Positions 26,957 through 37,045 of a DNA stretch of 64,000 nucleotides are shown here, piece by piece. The notes under the pieces were generated by a model, which did no database searches, was not told the DNA's origin, and was given only the letters and a program-made list of their open reading frames with translations. The DNA comes from Sphingobium algorifonticola (GTDB taxonomy: Bacteria > Pseudomonadota > Alphaproteobacteria > Sphingomonadales > Sphingomonadaceae), in contig NZ_RZUL01000001.1 of assembly GCF_004005485.1 (NCBI RefSeq), forward strand, positions 1,018,128-1,082,127, given 5' to 3'. The translations under genes and the position numbers were made by a program. How positions within the stretch are numbered: the stretch's first letter is position 1; every line of letters begins with the position of its first letter.

Positions 26957-27858
26957 GCGGTGCTTCCCTCGACATGCGGCACAAGCGCGGTCTCACGCCG
27001 TGCGGAGATCAGGCACCCTGCGACGATCAGCACCGTCCCCGCCAGCGTGGCGAGACTGATCGTCTCGCCAAAGGCCAGCCAGCCCATGATCGCTGCCCAG
27101 ACGAAGGCGCTGTATTCCACCGGAATCAGCCGCTGCGCTTCCGCCCGTGCATAGGCCCAGCTCAGGCACATCAGCGAGGCGAACGCGAGGCCGGCTGCCG
27201 CCAGGATAAGCGGCACCTGCGCGAAGCCCGGCGCAACCGCGAGCCATGGCGCGGCAGGCAGGAACAGGGCAAACATCACCAGATGCTGGAAAAAGGCGAC
27301 TTCGACCGGCGAAGCGACATCGGCCTGCTGCTTCTGGATGATGAGGTTCCAGGCGAAGAGAACCGCGGAAATCAGGGTCGCGCCCGCACCGATCAGGGCG
27401 TCGGGATCATAGTCGCCTTGCAACCGCCCGGAAAGGATCACCCCCACCCCCGCCAATCCCAACAGGGAGGCAATGACCGCGTGGCGCCCGATGCTTTCTT
27501 TCAGCAGCAGCGCGGCCAGATACAGCGCGATCAGCGGTGCGACGAACGTGAGGGCGATGCCTTCGGCCATCGGCAGCTTTGTCAGCCCGATGAAGAAGAA
27601 AAACGCCATGAACCCGACCACGACGCCGCGCAGGACGTGGATGCGCAGGACTGCGCCCGTCGGCCAGGCATTGCGCAGCGCCACCATGCCCACGATGCCG
27701 ATCCCGCTGCCCGCCAGCGCCCGCCAGAGCAGCGCATTGTAGACGCCGATCCAGAGGCTCAGCCCCTTCATCGCCGCATCCATCACGGAAAACAGCGCGA
27801 CCCCCGCGCAACACACGGCAAAGGCGATGGCGGGGGATGCGGGCGCTTTCTTGTTCAT
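26953..27858 (-). CDS. EamA/DMT superfamily transporter
   Basis: A 301-residue membrane protein with ten helices in two EamA repeats (for example AFFFFIGLTKLPMAEGIALT near residue 85 and SLMCLSWAYARAEAQRLIPV near 220). Substrate unknown; relatives export metabolites or amino acids. It is the first gene of the operon with the GNAT and SMR genes. Confidence 0.85.
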   Translation of the reverse strand: MNKKAPASPAIAFAVCCAGVALFSVMDAAMKGLSLWIGVYNALLWRALAGSGIGIVGMVALRNAWPTGAVLRIHVLRGVVVGFMAFFFFIGLTKLPMAEGIALTFVAPLIALYLAALLLKESIGRHAVIASLLGLAGVGVILSGRLQGDYDPDALIGAGATLISAVLFAWNLIIQKQQADVASPVEVAFFQHLVMFALFLPAAPWLAVAPGFAQVPLILAAAGLAFASLMCLSWAYARAEAQRLIPVEYSAFVWAAIMGWLAFGETISLATLAGTVLIVAGCLISARRETALVPHVEGSTA

Positions 27859-27882
27859 CAGGATATGCGGCGAACAGGCAAG

Positions 27883-29046
27883 TTATTCGGCCGCCACGCT
27901 CTCCGCCCCGGCATCCGCGCCGCCCGCGTCGGTTGTCGCCGCCTCGATCTCCGCCGCTTTCGCCTCCACCAGCTTGACGATATGGTCGATCATGTCGGCG
28001 TCCTGCACATGATGGTCGGTGATGCCCGACAGATAGACCATATGCTTGCCGTTGCCGCCGCCGGTGATGCCGATATCGGTTTCGCGCGCCTCGCCGGGAC
28101 CGTTGACCACGCAGCCGAGAACGGAGAGCGACAGAGGGGTGTTGATGTGCGCCAGCCGCGCCTCCAGCGCCTGCACCGTACGGATCACGTCGAAGCCCTG
28201 CCGCGCGCAGCTCGGGCAGGAAACGACGCGGACGCCGCGGGTGCGGATGCCCAGGGACTTGAGTATCTCGTAGCCGACCCGCACTTCCTCCTCGGGTTCA
28301 GCGGACAGCGAGACGCGGATGGTGTCGCCCACCCCTGCCCACAGCAGGTTGCCGATGCCAATCGCGCTTTTCACCGTGCCGCCGATCAGGCCGCCTGCCT
28401 CGGTGATGCCCAGGTGCAGCGGGCAATCCACCGCGTCGGCCAGTTGCATATAGGCAGCGACGGCCAGGAACACGTCGCTGGCCTTCACCGCGACCTTATA
28501 TGCGTGGAAATCCTGATCCTGAAGCAGCTTGATATGGTCGAGCGCGCTTTCGACCAGCGCCTCGGGACAGGGTTCGCCATATTTCTCCAGAAGGTCGCGC
28601 TCCAGGCTGCCGGCATTCACGCCGATGCGGATCGCGCAGCCGTTCGCCTTGGCCGCGTCCACCACTTCCTTCACGCGCGCCGCCGATCCGATATTGCCCG
28701 GATTGATACGCAGGCAGGCCGCGCCTGCGTCTGCCGCTTCCAGCGCCCGCTTGTAGTGAAAATGGATATCGGCGACGATCGGCACCTTCGCCGCGCGCAC
28801 GATCTGCTTGAGCGCAGCGGTCGACTCCTCGTCGGGGCAGGAGACGCGGATGATATCGACACCTGCTTCCTCGCACCGGCGAATCTGGTCGATGGTGGCG
28901 CGCACGTCATGCGTCAGCGTGTTCGTCATCGTCTGCACCGTCACCGGCGCGCCGCCGCCGACGGGCACATTGCCGACCATGATCTGGCGGCACTGCCGTC
29001 GTGCGATGTCGCGCCAGGGGCGCAGGCCGGGATTGTGGTCGGACAT
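27883..29046 (-). CDS. ispG: 4-hydroxy-3-methylbut-2-en-1-yl diphosphate synthase
   Basis: A 387-residue MEP-pathway enzyme that reduces MEcPP to HMBPP. The TIM-barrel part carries [20 protein letters not shown] and the C-terminal part the 4Fe-4S cysteines [13 protein letters not shown] and [20 protein letters not shown]. The C-terminal 25 residues are a Ala/Glu-rich extra tail. Single gene, divergent from the isoaspartyl peptidase gene. Confidence 0.95.
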   Translation of the reverse strand: MSDHNPGLRPWRDIARRQCRQIMVGNVPVGGGAPVTVQTMTNTLTHDVRATIDQIRRCEEAGVDIIRVSCPDEESTAALKQIVRAAKVPIVADIHFHYKRALEAADAGAACLRINPGNIGSAARVKEVVDAAKANGCAIRIGVNAGSLERDLLEKYGEPCPEALVESALDHIKLLQDQDFHAYKVAVKASDVFLAVAAYMQLADAVDCPLHLGITEAGGLIGGTVKSAIGIGNLLWAGVGDTIRVSLSAEPEEEVRVGYEILKSLGIRTRGVRVVSCPSCARQGFDVIRTVQALEARLAHINTPLSLSVLGCVVNGPGEARETDIGITGGGNGKHMVYLSGITDHHVQDADMIDHIVKLVEAKAAEIEAATTDAGGADAGAESVAAE

Positions 29047-29173
29047 GGGAAGGCTCCAGTTGATGCCCCGCCTATAGACCGTTTGCCGGCGCGTTAGAAG
29101 CCGCGGTTGTCGATTGACCGGACATTGCTAAAGGAGGCTTCCCCCACGCTCGTCTTGCCCGGAGTCGTTCCCG

Positions 29174-30112
29174 ATGTCATCGCCCGCCGATCCGAACTGG
29201 ACGCTCGTCATCCACGGCGGGGCAGGCAGCATGGCGCGCGACCATATGTCGCAGGCGGAGGATGCAGGCGCACGCGCGGGCCTATCCGCGGCGCTCGATG
29301 CAGGTGCGGCGATCCTCGGCGACGGCGGCAGCGCGCTGGATGCCGTCGAGGCGGCGGTGAAGGTGCTGGAGGATGATCCGCATTTCAATGCCGGGCGTGG
29401 TTCCGTCTTCACTTATGAAGGCGCCAATGAAATGGATGCCGCGATCATGAACGGTATGGACCGGGCGGCAGGCGCAGTAGCGCGTACCACCGCCACCCGT
29501 AACCCGATCAGCCTGGCGCGCAGGGTCATGACGGACAGCCCGCATGTCCTGCTCGGCAGCGAAGGCGCGGACCTGTTCTCGCGCGAACAGGGGCTGGAGC
29601 AGGCCGATCCGGCATGGTTCGCCACGCCTGAACGGTTGCGGCAACTGGAGGAACTGAAGCGCCGCCCCGACGGCGCGTTCGACATCGCCATGAAATATGG
29701 CACCGTGGGCGCGGTCGCCTGCGACAGCCAGGGCCATGTCGCGGCGGCGACATCCACCGGCGGGCTGACGGGCAAACGCTGGGGCCGGGTGGGCGATACG
29801 CCCCTGATCGGGGCAGGCACCTATGCCGATGACCGGTCCTGCGCGGTATCGGCGACGGGTGCGGGCGAATATTTCATCCGGATCGGCATCGCGCATGAGA
29901 TTGCCGCGCGGGTACGACTGGCGGGGGAGGCGCCTGCGGTCGCAACCCAGGCCGTATTTGCCGAACTGGCGGCGATGGGCGGCGTCGGCGGCGTCATCAC
30001 CGCCGCACCGGGCGGTGAGGGCGGCTGGCATTTCAACACGGCCGCCATGTATCGCGGCATGGCGAAGGGCGACGGTACGCGCCGCATCGCCATCTACGGA
30101 GACGAAGGCTGA
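29174..30112 (+). CDS. Isoaspartyl peptidase/L-asparaginase (Ntn hydrolase)
   Basis: A 312-residue plant-type asparaginase precursor. It self-cleaves before the threonine in GTVGAVACDSQGHVAAATST near residue 177, giving two subunits. N-terminal motif WTLVIHGGAGSMARDH and GRGSVFTYEGANEMDAAIMN are diagnostic. It cleaves beta-aspartyl dipeptides. Its stop shares one base with the start of the next gene, so the two are coupled. Confidence 0.92.
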   Translation: MSSPADPNWTLVIHGGAGSMARDHMSQAEDAGARAGLSAALDAGAAILGDGGSALDAVEAAVKVLEDDPHFNAGRGSVFTYEGANEMDAAIMNGMDRAAGAVARTTATRNPISLARRVMTDSPHVLLGSEGADLFSREQGLEQADPAWFATPERLRQLEELKRRPDGAFDIAMKYGTVGAVACDSQGHVAAATSTGGLTGKRWGRVGDTPLIGAGTYADDRSCAVSATGAGEYFIRIGIAHEIAARVRLAGEAPAVATQAVFAELAAMGGVGGVITAAPGGEGGWHFNTAAMYRGMAKGDGTRRIAIYGDEG

Positions 30113-30972
30113 TGCGCGCCCGCCTGTTCGCCTCGATCGCCGCCCTGATCGCTACGATGCTCGCGCTGTTGCCCACGCCTGCCCTGGCCTGGTGGGAATA
30201 TGGGCATGAGACGATTGCCAGTATCGCCAAGGCCAATGTCAGCGCAAAAACCCGGCGCGAAATCGTCGCGCTGCTGCGCCATGCGCCGGATCTTGCGACG
30301 CCGACCTGCCCGCTGCGCTCGATCGAGGATGCGAGCGTCTGGGCGGACTGCATCAAGCCGCTCGGGGATCGCTTCAGCTACGCCTACAACTGGCATTACC
30401 AGAATGTCGGTATCTGCAAGCCGTTCGATCTCAAGGCCGCCTGCCCGGACGGCAATTGCGTTTCCGCACAGATCGACCGCAATGCCCGGCTGCTGAAGGA
30501 CCGCAGCCTTCCCGCGCGCGAACGGCTGATGGCGCTGGCATTTCTCGTACATTTCGTGGGCGATCTGCACCAGCCGCTCCACGCGGGTGACGACAATGAC
30601 CTGGGCGGCAACCGCGCCCGTAGCGATTATGGCATCGTCGTCAATCCGCGCCTCAATCTGCACAGCATCTGGGACGGCTATCTGGCCGAACGCGGCCTGT
30701 CGCAGCCCCCGTCGCTGGTGCGCATCTACAGCGCGGCGGAACGGACGCAGATGGCGGCGGGCACCACCGAGGACTGGAGCCGCGAAAGCTGGCAGATCAG
30801 CCGCGACGTCGCTTATGCTACAATCCGCGGCGGTGACGCCTGCGCGCCGCATGGCGAGGCGCGCGGCAAGATGAGCGACGCGCAGATCGCAGCGCAGGTG
30901 CCGGTCCTGCGCCTCCAGATCGAGCGCGGAGGGCTGCGGCTGGCGCGGTTGCTGGACGAGGCTTTGGGATAG
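30112..30972 (+). CDS. S1/P1 nuclease
   Basis: A 286-residue secreted nuclease: signal peptide with cleavage near ALA, then the mature N-terminal Trp (WWEYGHETIASIA), whose main chain helps bind zinc, followed by HFVGDLHQPLHAGDDNDLGG near 145 and LHSIWDGYL near 183. These hold the His/Asp residues of the three-zinc site. It degrades single-stranded nucleic acids in the periplasm or outside the cell. It shares one base with the preceding asparaginase gene. Confidence 0.92.
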   Translation: MRARLFASIAALIATMLALLPTPALAWWEYGHETIASIAKANVSAKTRREIVALLRHAPDLATPTCPLRSIEDASVWADCIKPLGDRFSYAYNWHYQNVGICKPFDLKAACPDGNCVSAQIDRNARLLKDRSLPARERLMALAFLVHFVGDLHQPLHAGDDNDLGGNRARSDYGIVVNPRLNLHSIWDGYLAERGLSQPPSLVRIYSAAERTQMAAGTTEDWSRESWQISRDVAYATIRGGDACAPHGEARGKMSDAQIAAQVPVLRLQIERGGLRLARLLDEALG

Positions 30973-31011
30973 GGCCACCCCGCCGACAGTTCCGGTTGCT
31001 TGCCCGCGATC

Positions 31012-31094
31012 CGTCATGCCAGCGAAAGCTGGCATCTCTCTTTTCTGCGGCAGCGCCGGAAAGCCGAGAGACCCCAGCTTTCGCCGGGGTGACG
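31012..31094. repeat. REP-like intergenic cloverleaf repeat
   Basis: Outer stem CGTCA/TGACG (31012-31016 with 31090-31094) encloses a hairpin GCCAGC-GAAA-GCTGGC, a middle arm CTCTC/GAGAG, and a hairpin CCCC-A-GC-TTTC-GC-C-GGGG. The design recurs at 39767-39863 and, decayed, near 33791. It lies between convergent genes. Confidence 0.6.
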
Positions 31095-31102
31095 ATGGAA
31101 GA

Positions 31103-31855
31103 TTACATACCGCCCAGCGCCGCCGTCACGGCGTCCGCCACTTCGGCGCGACAGATCAGCAGATCGGGCAGATAGGGGTCCGCACGGTTGTAGACGAGCG
31201 GCAGGCCGTCGAGGCGGACGCAGTGCAGTCCGTGGGCGATCGCAACGGCGGCAGGCGCGCAATTGTCCCATTCATATTGCCCGCCGCTGTGCAGATAGAT
31301 ATCCGCCTCACCGCGCACCACCGCCATGGCTTTCGCGCCTGCCGATCCCATGGGGATGAGGACCGCGCCCAGTTTCTCTGCGACAGCCAGCGCCTCGGCC
31401 GCCGGGCGGCTGCGCGACACCAGCATCCGCAGCGGATTGCCCAGCGGTGGGATCGGCTGCAGCCGGTCCGATCGCAGAACCAGCCCCAGCCCCGGCAGCG
31501 CCACCGCGCCGACGCGCGCCTTGCCGCGGATCGCCAAAGCGACATGCACCGCCCAGTCGTCGCGCCCCTCGCCATATTCCCGTGTGCCGTCGAGCGGATC
31601 GACGATCCACACGCGCTCGCGATAGAGGCGCGTCCCGTCGCATTTGCGCTCCTCGGAAAGCAGGCCGTCGTCGGGCCGTGCCGTCGTCAGCGCCTCAACG
31701 AGATAATGATTGGCTATCCGGTCGCCTTCGGCACCCATCGCCTTGCCCTCGAACCGGCCATCGGCCCGCACCTGCATCAGGATGCGCCCGGCTTCCTCCG
31801 CCAGTTGCGCCGCCAGCGCGGCATCGGCGGCCAGATCGGGGGTCGGATCGCTCAC
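31103..31855 (-). CDS. cysQ: 3'(2'),5'-bisphosphate nucleotidase
   Basis: A 250-residue inositol-phosphatase-like enzyme with the metal motifs [10 protein letters not shown] near residue 74, [20 protein letters not shown] near 97 and the C-terminal [14 protein letters not shown] near 203. It removes the 3' phosphate of PAP produced by sulfate assimilation. It overlaps cysNC by 4 bp, matching its role. Confidence 0.92.
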   Translation of the reverse strand: MSDPTPDLAADAALAAQLAEEAGRILMQVRADGRFEGKAMGAEGDRIANHYLVEALTTARPDDGLLSEERKCDGTRLYRERVWIVDPLDGTREYGEGRDDWAVHVALAIRGKARVGAVALPGLGLVLRSDRLQPIPPLGNPLRMLVSRSRPAAEALAVAEKLGAVLIPMGSAGAKAMAVVRGEADIYLHSGGQYEWDNCAPAAVAIAHGLHCVRLDGLPLVYNRADPYLPDLLICRAEVADAVTAALGGM

Positions 31856-33786
31856 AGATCATAGCTCCATACGCCCACGACATGCTCGACGATGATGTCG
31901 GCGGCCTGTTCCGCGCTCATCCTGGTCGTGTCGATATGGATTTCCGCGCGTTCGGGCGGCTCATAGGGGCTGTCGATGCCCGTGAAGTTCTTGAGCGCCC
32001 CGCTGCGCGCCTTGGCATAGAGGCCCTTCACGTCGCGCGCCTCGGCCTCCGCCAATGGCGTGTCGACATGGATTTCGACGAACTCGCCCGCAGGCAGCAT
32101 GGCGCGCACCATATCGCGTTCGGCGCGAAAGGGCGAAATGAAGGCGGTGATGACGATCAGCCCCGCGTCGGTCATCAGCTTGGCTACCTCCCCTACCCGG
32201 CGGATATTCTCCACCCGGTCGGCATCGGTAAAGCCCAGGTCGCGGTTCAGGCCATGGCGCACATTGTCCCCGTCCAGCAGGAAGCTGTGCTTGCCCAGCG
32301 CGTAAAGCTTTTTCTCGACGATATTGGCGATGGTCGATTTGCCCGAACCGGAAAGGCCGGTGAACCACAGCAGTTTCGGCGATTGCCCCTTTTGCGCGGC
32401 ATGCGCCTCGCGACTGACATCGACGGCCTGCCAGTGGATATTGTCCGCCCGGCGCAGCGCGAAATGGATCATCCCTGCCCCGACGGTACGGTTGGTCATC
32501 CGGTCGATCAGGATGAAGCCGCCCAGATCGCGGTTTTCGGCATATGGCGTGAAGGGAATAGCCCGATCGACCGAAAGATTGGCGACGCCGATGGCGTTCA
32601 GTTCCAGCGTCTTGGCCGCAAGCTGCGCCATGCTGTTGACGTTGACCTGATATTTGGGCTGCTGGATCGTCGCACTGACGGTCTGCGTGCCGATCTTCAT
32701 CCAGTAGGGGCGACCGGGCAGCATCTCCGCCTCGTCCATCCATACGATCGTCGCTTCGAACTGGTCGGCGGTGGCGACCGGATCGGCGGCCGCGGCGATC
32801 ACATCACCCCGCGAACAGTCGACTTCGTCGGTGAGCGTCAGCGTGACCGACTGGCCTGCGACGGCGCGATCGAGATCGCCGTCCAGCGTAACGATGCGCG
32901 CCACCGTGCTCGTCTTGCCGCTCGGCAGGATGCGGACGGCATCGCCCGGCGCGATCGCGCCGCTGGCGATCAGCCCGGCAAAGCCCCGGAAATCGAGATT
33001 GGGGCGGTTCACCCACTGCACCGCCATGCGGAACGGCGCCGCTGCGTCGGCTTCGCTGTCGATTTCCACCTGTTCCAGATGGGCGATCAGGCTCGGCCCG
33101 CCGTACCACGGCGTGTTCGGGGACGGGGCCGTGATATTGTCGCCCCTGAAGCCGCTGATCGGCATAGCGGTGAACTGCGCGATGCCGATATCGGCGGCGA
33201 AGGCGGCGTAGTCCGCCACGATCGCATCATAGGTCGCCTGATCATAGCCGACCAGGTCCATCTTGTTCACCGCCAGCACGATATGCCTGATGCCGATAAG
33301 ATGCGCCAGATAGCTGTGGCGGCGGGTCTGCGTCAGCACGCCCTTGCGCGCGTCGATCAGAATGACGGCGAGGTCCGCGGTGGACGCGCCCGTCACCATA
33401 TTGCGCGTATATTGCTCGTGCCCCGGTGTGTCGGCGACGATGAACTTGCGCTTTTCGGTGGCGAAAAACCGGTAGGCGACGTCGATCGTGATTCCCTGCT
33501 CGCGTTCGGCGGCTAGGCCGTCGACGAGCAGCGCGAAGTCGATGTCCTGCCCCTGCGTGCCGATGCGCTTGCTGTCGGCCTCAAGGCTGGCAAGCTGATC
33601 CTCGAATATCTGCTTGCTGTCGTAGAGCAGCCTTCCGATCAGCGTCGACTTCCCGTCATCCACCGACCCGCAAGTGATGAAACGCAGCATCGTCTTGTGC
33701 TGATGCGCCTCCAGATAGGCGTCGATGTCCGATGCGATCAGGCTGTCGGCTTTGTAGACGGGTTCGGTCGTCGCTTGGGTCATCAT
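31852..33786 (-). CDS. cysN: Fused sulfate adenylyltransferase subunit 1 / APS kinase
   Basis: A 644-residue fusion, CysN plus CysC. Residues about 30-430 are the EF-Tu-like GTPase subunit: G1 [15 protein letters not shown]3 [12 protein letters not shown]4 NKMD. Residues about 455-640 are APS kinase: P-loop [15 protein letters not shown] and [20 protein letters not shown]. It makes APS and then PAPS from sulfate. It is preceded by cysD with a 130-bp gap holding a decayed repeat, and followed by cysQ. Confidence 0.95.
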   Translation of the reverse strand: MMTQATTEPVYKADSLIASDIDAYLEAHQHKTMLRFITCGSVDDGKSTLIGRLLYDSKQIFEDQLASLEADSKRIGTQGQDIDFALLVDGLAAEREQGITIDVAYRFFATEKRKFIVADTPGHEQYTRNMVTGASTADLAVILIDARKGVLTQTRRHSYLAHLIGIRHIVLAVNKMDLVGYDQATYDAIVADYAAFAADIGIAQFTAMPISGFRGDNITAPSPNTPWYGGPSLIAHLEQVEIDSEADAAAPFRMAVQWVNRPNLDFRGFAGLIASGAIAPGDAVRILPSGKTSTVARIVTLDGDLDRAVAGQSVTLTLTDEVDCSRGDVIAAAADPVATADQFEATIVWMDEAEMLPGRPYWMKIGTQTVSATIQQPKYQVNVNSMAQLAAKTLELNAIGVANLSVDRAIPFTPYAENRDLGGFILIDRMTNRTVGAGMIHFALRRADNIHWQAVDVSREAHAAQKGQSPKLLWFTGLSGSGKSTIANIVEKKLYALGKHSFLLDGDNVRHGLNRDLGFTDADRVENIRRVGEVAKLMTDAGLIVITAFISPFRAERDMVRAMLPAGEFVEIHVDTPLAEAEARDVKGLYAKARSGALKNFTGIDSPYEPPERAEIHIDTTRMSAEQAADIIVEHVVGVWSYDL

Positions 33787-33790
33787 ATCA

Positions 33791-33850
33791 TCCCGTCATC
33801 CCGGCGCAGGCTGGCATTTCGTTCATCGCGGCGCCGGCTGGAGTCCGCGC
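33791..33850. repeat. Decayed REP-like element between cysD and cysNC
   Basis: Starts CGTCATCCCGGCGCAGGCTG with imperfect GGC/GCC pairings and resembles the first arm of the element at 31012. No full outer stem is seen, so this is a partial copy at best. Confidence 0.35.
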
Positions 33851-33916
33851 GACACTGTGGCTGGCCGCAGTATAGGCCCACCTTCGCAGCGGCTGACGTG
33901 TGTATTCCGTGGCACG

Positions 33917-34825
33917 TCAAAAATACCCCTCCTGCTTCTTTTTCTCCATCCCTGCGCCCCCTGCATCCTTGTCGATGACACGGCCCTGGCGTTCCGAAGT
34001 CGTCGTCAGCAGCATTTCCTGGATGACTTCGGGCAGCGTCGTCGCCCGGCTTTCCACGGCACCGGTCAGGGGGAAGCAGCCCAGCGTCCGGAACCGCACC
34101 CACCGTTCGACGATCTCCGGGCGACGGCCCATCACCCGCTCCAGCCGGGCAATGTCATCCGCCATGAACAGCCCGCCTTCATATTCGTAGGTCGGGCGCG
34201 GCGCGCTGAAATAGAGTGGCACGATCTCGATGCGCTCGGCCATGATATATTGCCAGATGTCCAGCTCGGTCCAGTTGCTGATGGGAAAGACGCGCATGCT
34301 TTCGCCCTTGCTCTTGCGCGCATTGTAAAGTCGCCACAGCTCCGGCCGCTGCTGCTTAGGGTCCCACCTGTGGTTGGCGGACCGGAAGGAAAAGACGCGT
34401 TCCTTTGCCCGGCTTTTCTCCTCGTCGCGTCGCGCGCCGCCGAATGCCGCGTCAAAGCCGTGGAGATCGAGCGCCTGTTTCAGCCCTTCGGTCTTCCACA
34501 TGTCGGTGTGCAGCGGGCCATGGTCGAAGGGGTTGATGGCGCGCGCCTTCGCCTCGGGATTTTGATAGACAAGCAATTCCATGCCAGCCTCATGCGCGGC
34601 CTTTTCGCGCAACGCGTACATCGCCTGAAACTTCCACGTCGTGTCGACATGCAACAGCGGGAACGGCGGCGGCGCGGGATGGAAGGCCTTTTTCGCAAGA
34701 TGCAGCATCACGGCGGAATCCTTCCCCACCGAATAAAGCATCACGGGCTTTTCCGCTTCGGCCACCACCTCGCGCATGATGTGGATGCTCTCGGCTTCCA
34801 GGCGTTGCAGATGGGTAAGGGACAT
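33917..34825 (-). CDS. cysD: Sulfate adenylyltransferase subunit 2
   Basis: A 302-residue PAPS-reductase-fold protein with the PP-loop [16 protein letters not shown] near residue 30 and [17 protein letters not shown] near 132. Together with CysN it forms the ATP sulfurylase. It is the first gene of the cysD-cysNC-cysQ block; no cysH/cysIJ genes are in this window. Confidence 0.95.
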   Translation of the reverse strand: MSLTHLQRLEAESIHIMREVVAEAEKPVMLYSVGKDSAVMLHLAKKAFHPAPPPFPLLHVDTTWKFQAMYALREKAAHEAGMELLVYQNPEAKARAINPFDHGPLHTDMWKTEGLKQALDLHGFDAAFGGARRDEEKSRAKERVFSFRSANHRWDPKQQRPELWRLYNARKSKGESMRVFPISNWTELDIWQYIMAERIEIVPLYFSAPRPTYEYEGGLFMADDIARLERVMGRRPEIVERWVRFRTLGCFPLTGAVESRATTLPEVIQEMLLTTTSERQGRVIDKDAGGAGMEKKKQEGYF

Positions 34826-34892
34826 GGAACCGGGCCTTTATGCTGTGCCGCGCCTCTAGCGCCGCAAGGGCCATGCGTTCGACCAAGAAAAT

Positions 34893-35801
34893 CTATGCCT
34901 GTACAAACGGCGGTTCGGGCAGGCCCGGCACATCGACCCGGAATGCGAACAGCGCCCCTGCCAGCGGCTGGGCGGCAAGCTGCGCCTCCGACAGGCCGGT
35001 ACGCGCGGTCGTCACATAGGCGGTTCGCAGATCATCGCCACCAAAGGCGATCATCGTCGGCCGCGTGACGGGCAGCGGGACTTCGGCGATGATCGCGCCC
35101 TCGGGTGACAGGCGCACGACGCGCCCGCCATCGAACAGCGCAGTCCAGTAGCAGCCGTCCGCGTCCACCGATCCGCCATCCGGGCGGCCCTCGCCCATCG
35201 GAAACTGGTGGAATAGGGCGCGGCCATGCAGCGTGCCGTTGGCTGTATCGCAATCATAGATGCGTATCGCGTGGGACGGCGTATCGGCATGAAAGAAGCG
35301 CGCGCCCGCGGCATCGAACGCCGCGCCGTTGCATGTCAGCATACCCCCTTCAATCTGTGTGATGCCGCCGTCCCCTTCCAGCCGGTAGAGTGCAGCGTCC
35401 GACGCTGATTTCGTCATGTTGACGCTGCCCGCCCAGAAACGGCCGACCGGGTCGGTCCGCCCGTCGTTGAAACGAAGGTCGGGCCGGTCGGTGAAAATCT
35501 GCGCGCCGAACGGCACCGGTGTTCCGTCCCATTGGTCGAGGGTCGCAAAACCGTCCTTCATGGCCAGCAGCAGGCCGCCACCGGCGCGAAAGGCGAAACA
35601 GCCCACCGGCGCATCGAAAAGGCGCGTTTCGTTATCGCCGCTGGCCGGATCGAACCGGTGCAGGGCGTTGCGGGCGATATCCACCCAGTACAGCCGCTTT
35701 TCCGTCGCATGCCAGCGCGGCCCTTCGCCCAGCATCGCCTGCGCTGCCAGCGCAACCTCAGGCCGCGATGATTCAGCCCCTAATGATTCAGATTGTGTCA
35801 T
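34893..35801 (-). CDS. SMP-30/gluconolactonase-like protein
   Basis: A 302-residue six-bladed beta-propeller. Motifs are MLGEGPRWHATEKRLYWVDI near residue 23 (metal Glu), LRFNDGRTDPVGRFWAGSVN near 110, MLTCNGAAFDAAGARFFHAD near 155 and PDGGSVDADGCYWTALFDGG near 207, which hold the metal-binding Asn and Asp residues. The group includes sugar lactonases; substrate unknown. Divergent from the thioesterase gene. Confidence 0.88.
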   Translation of the reverse strand: MTQSESLGAESSRPEVALAAQAMLGEGPRWHATEKRLYWVDIARNALHRFDPASGDNETRLFDAPVGCFAFRAGGGLLLAMKDGFATLDQWDGTPVPFGAQIFTDRPDLRFNDGRTDPVGRFWAGSVNMTKSASDAALYRLEGDGGITQIEGGMLTCNGAAFDAAGARFFHADTPSHAIRIYDCDTANGTLHGRALFHQFPMGEGRPDGGSVDADGCYWTALFDGGRVVRLSPEGAIIAEVPLPVTRPTMIAFGGDDLRTAYVTTARTGLSEAQLAAQPLAGALFAFRVDVPGLPEPPFVQA

Positions 35802-35916
35802 AAAGGCTGCAATTCCTGATTTTCACGACCCTTGTGGCCCTCGCCGATTGCATATTGCGGACGGGGGGCTAAGCACAAGCGCAGCATTTTTCGTTTCCGA
35901 CCCTGAAAGGCAGGAT

Positions 35917-36351
35917 ATGGCAAAGCCCGATCCCTGGCGCCTCGAAATCGACCGCTATCCCTTCATCACGACGGCCGAAACGCGCTTTCGCGATCTCGAT
36001 ATCATGGGTCACATCAACAATGTGGCGCTTGCGGCCATATTCGAAACCGCGCGGGTTCGCTTCCACCGGCATCTGGGGCGGCATCCCCACGATCAGGGGG
36101 TCCGCTGGCTGATTGCGTCGCTCCATGTCGAATATCTTCAGGAAGCCCATTTTCCAGACGAAATCACCGTTGGCTCTGCCATCGGCCATATCGGCAATAC
36201 AAGCTGGACGGTGTATGCCGCCGCCTTCCAGAATGGCGAATGCGTCGCCACCTGCGACTGCGTGGTCGTGACGCATGGGCCGGGCGGGCGGCGGCGGATC
36301 GACGATACGCTGCGTGCGGCGATGGAAACGAACGCCATCCGTCGCGACTGA
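35917..36351 (+). CDS. Hotdog-fold acyl-CoA thioesterase
   Basis: A 144-residue protein with the 4-hydroxybenzoyl-CoA-thioesterase-type signature TRFRDLDIMGHINNVALAAI near residue 22, including the catalytic Asp in RDLDIMGHINN. Substrate unknown. The start at 35917 has AAAGG upstream (AAAGGCAGGATATG). It converges on the winged-helix regulator. Confidence 0.85.
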   Translation: MAKPDPWRLEIDRYPFITTAETRFRDLDIMGHINNVALAAIFETARVRFHRHLGRHPHDQGVRWLIASLHVEYLQEAHFPDEITVGSAIGHIGNTSWTVYAAAFQNGECVATCDCVVVTHGPGGRRRIDDTLRAAMETNAIRRD

Positions 36352-36367
36352 TCGCCCTTTGCGTCGG

Positions 36368-36982
36368 CTACAGGGGCGGCTCGCGGTACAGTGCATAGCC
36401 TGCGCCTTTCACCGTGCGCAGCATGGGCCAGGCAAAATCGCGATCGATCTTGGACCGCAGCCGCCAGATATGCACCTCGACGCTGTTGGTGCCGGGGTCG
36501 AAATCCAGCCGCCACACCGCCCGTAGCAGCGCCCGGCGGTCGAACGGCGTCTCGGGATAACGTGCAAGGTGCAGCAGCAGCCGGTGTTCGCGCTGCGACA
36601 GGGCAATTGGCCGCCCGCCCCGTGTGACATCGGGCTGAGTCGCGCTGATCGTCAGTTCGCCGCATGCGATGTCGCTGCCTTGCGGCGAAGGCCTGTCCGC
36701 CGCAAACCGCCGGATGCGCAGCACCGCTTCGCGCATGTCCATCAACGGGCCGACGACATCGGCCGCGCCGTTTCGAAAGGCTGCTATGCGGTCTTCGGCG
36801 ACGTCAGCGGCCTGCCAGGCGATCCACTGCCCACCTGCCCGCATGCCGGGCATCGCATCGGGCGTAACGGCGCGGTCAGGCAGCAGGACCATGCCCGCAC
36901 CGGTCAGCGCTGCTGCCAGCGGCGCAAAGCCGGGGTCGGCAATGGCGCAATGGATCAGCAGCGGCGGAACGGGTGCGGACAT
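36368..36982 (-). CDS. OmpR/PhoB-type winged-helix regulator with degenerate receiver
   Basis: About 204 residues. The C-terminal part (about 110-204) is a transcriptional-regulator C domain: LSQREHRLLLHLARYPETPF, then the recognition region NSVEVHIWRLRSKID and TVKGAGYALY. The N-terminal 100 residues have the length and pattern of a receiver, but without the acidic pair or clear phosphoacceptor, so phosphorylation control is unlikely. It is the last gene of the peptide/HEAT/cupin operon, 63 bp behind the cupin gene, and may control it. I start at the ATG at 36982. Confidence 0.8.
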   Translation of the reverse strand: MSAPVPPLLIHCAIADPGFAPLAAALTGAGMVLLPDRAVTPDAMPGMRAGGQWIAWQAADVAEDRIAAFRNGAADVVGPLMDMREAVLRIRRFAADRPSPQGSDIACGELTISATQPDVTRGGRPIALSQREHRLLLHLARYPETPFDRRALLRAVWRLDFDPGTNSVEVHIWRLRSKIDRDFAWPMLRTVKGAGYALYREPPL

Positions 36983-37045
36983 CACTTGCCACCCATCGCG
37001 CGCGCGCCGCCAGCGCAATGGGAGTTGCCGCCATTTCGGACGGGA

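Noticed and set aside
26929..29097. Long plus-strand frame of about 720 codons over the DMT and ispG genes
   Set aside because: Antisense to two well-supported genes and made of His/Arg/Gln-rich low-complexity sequence.
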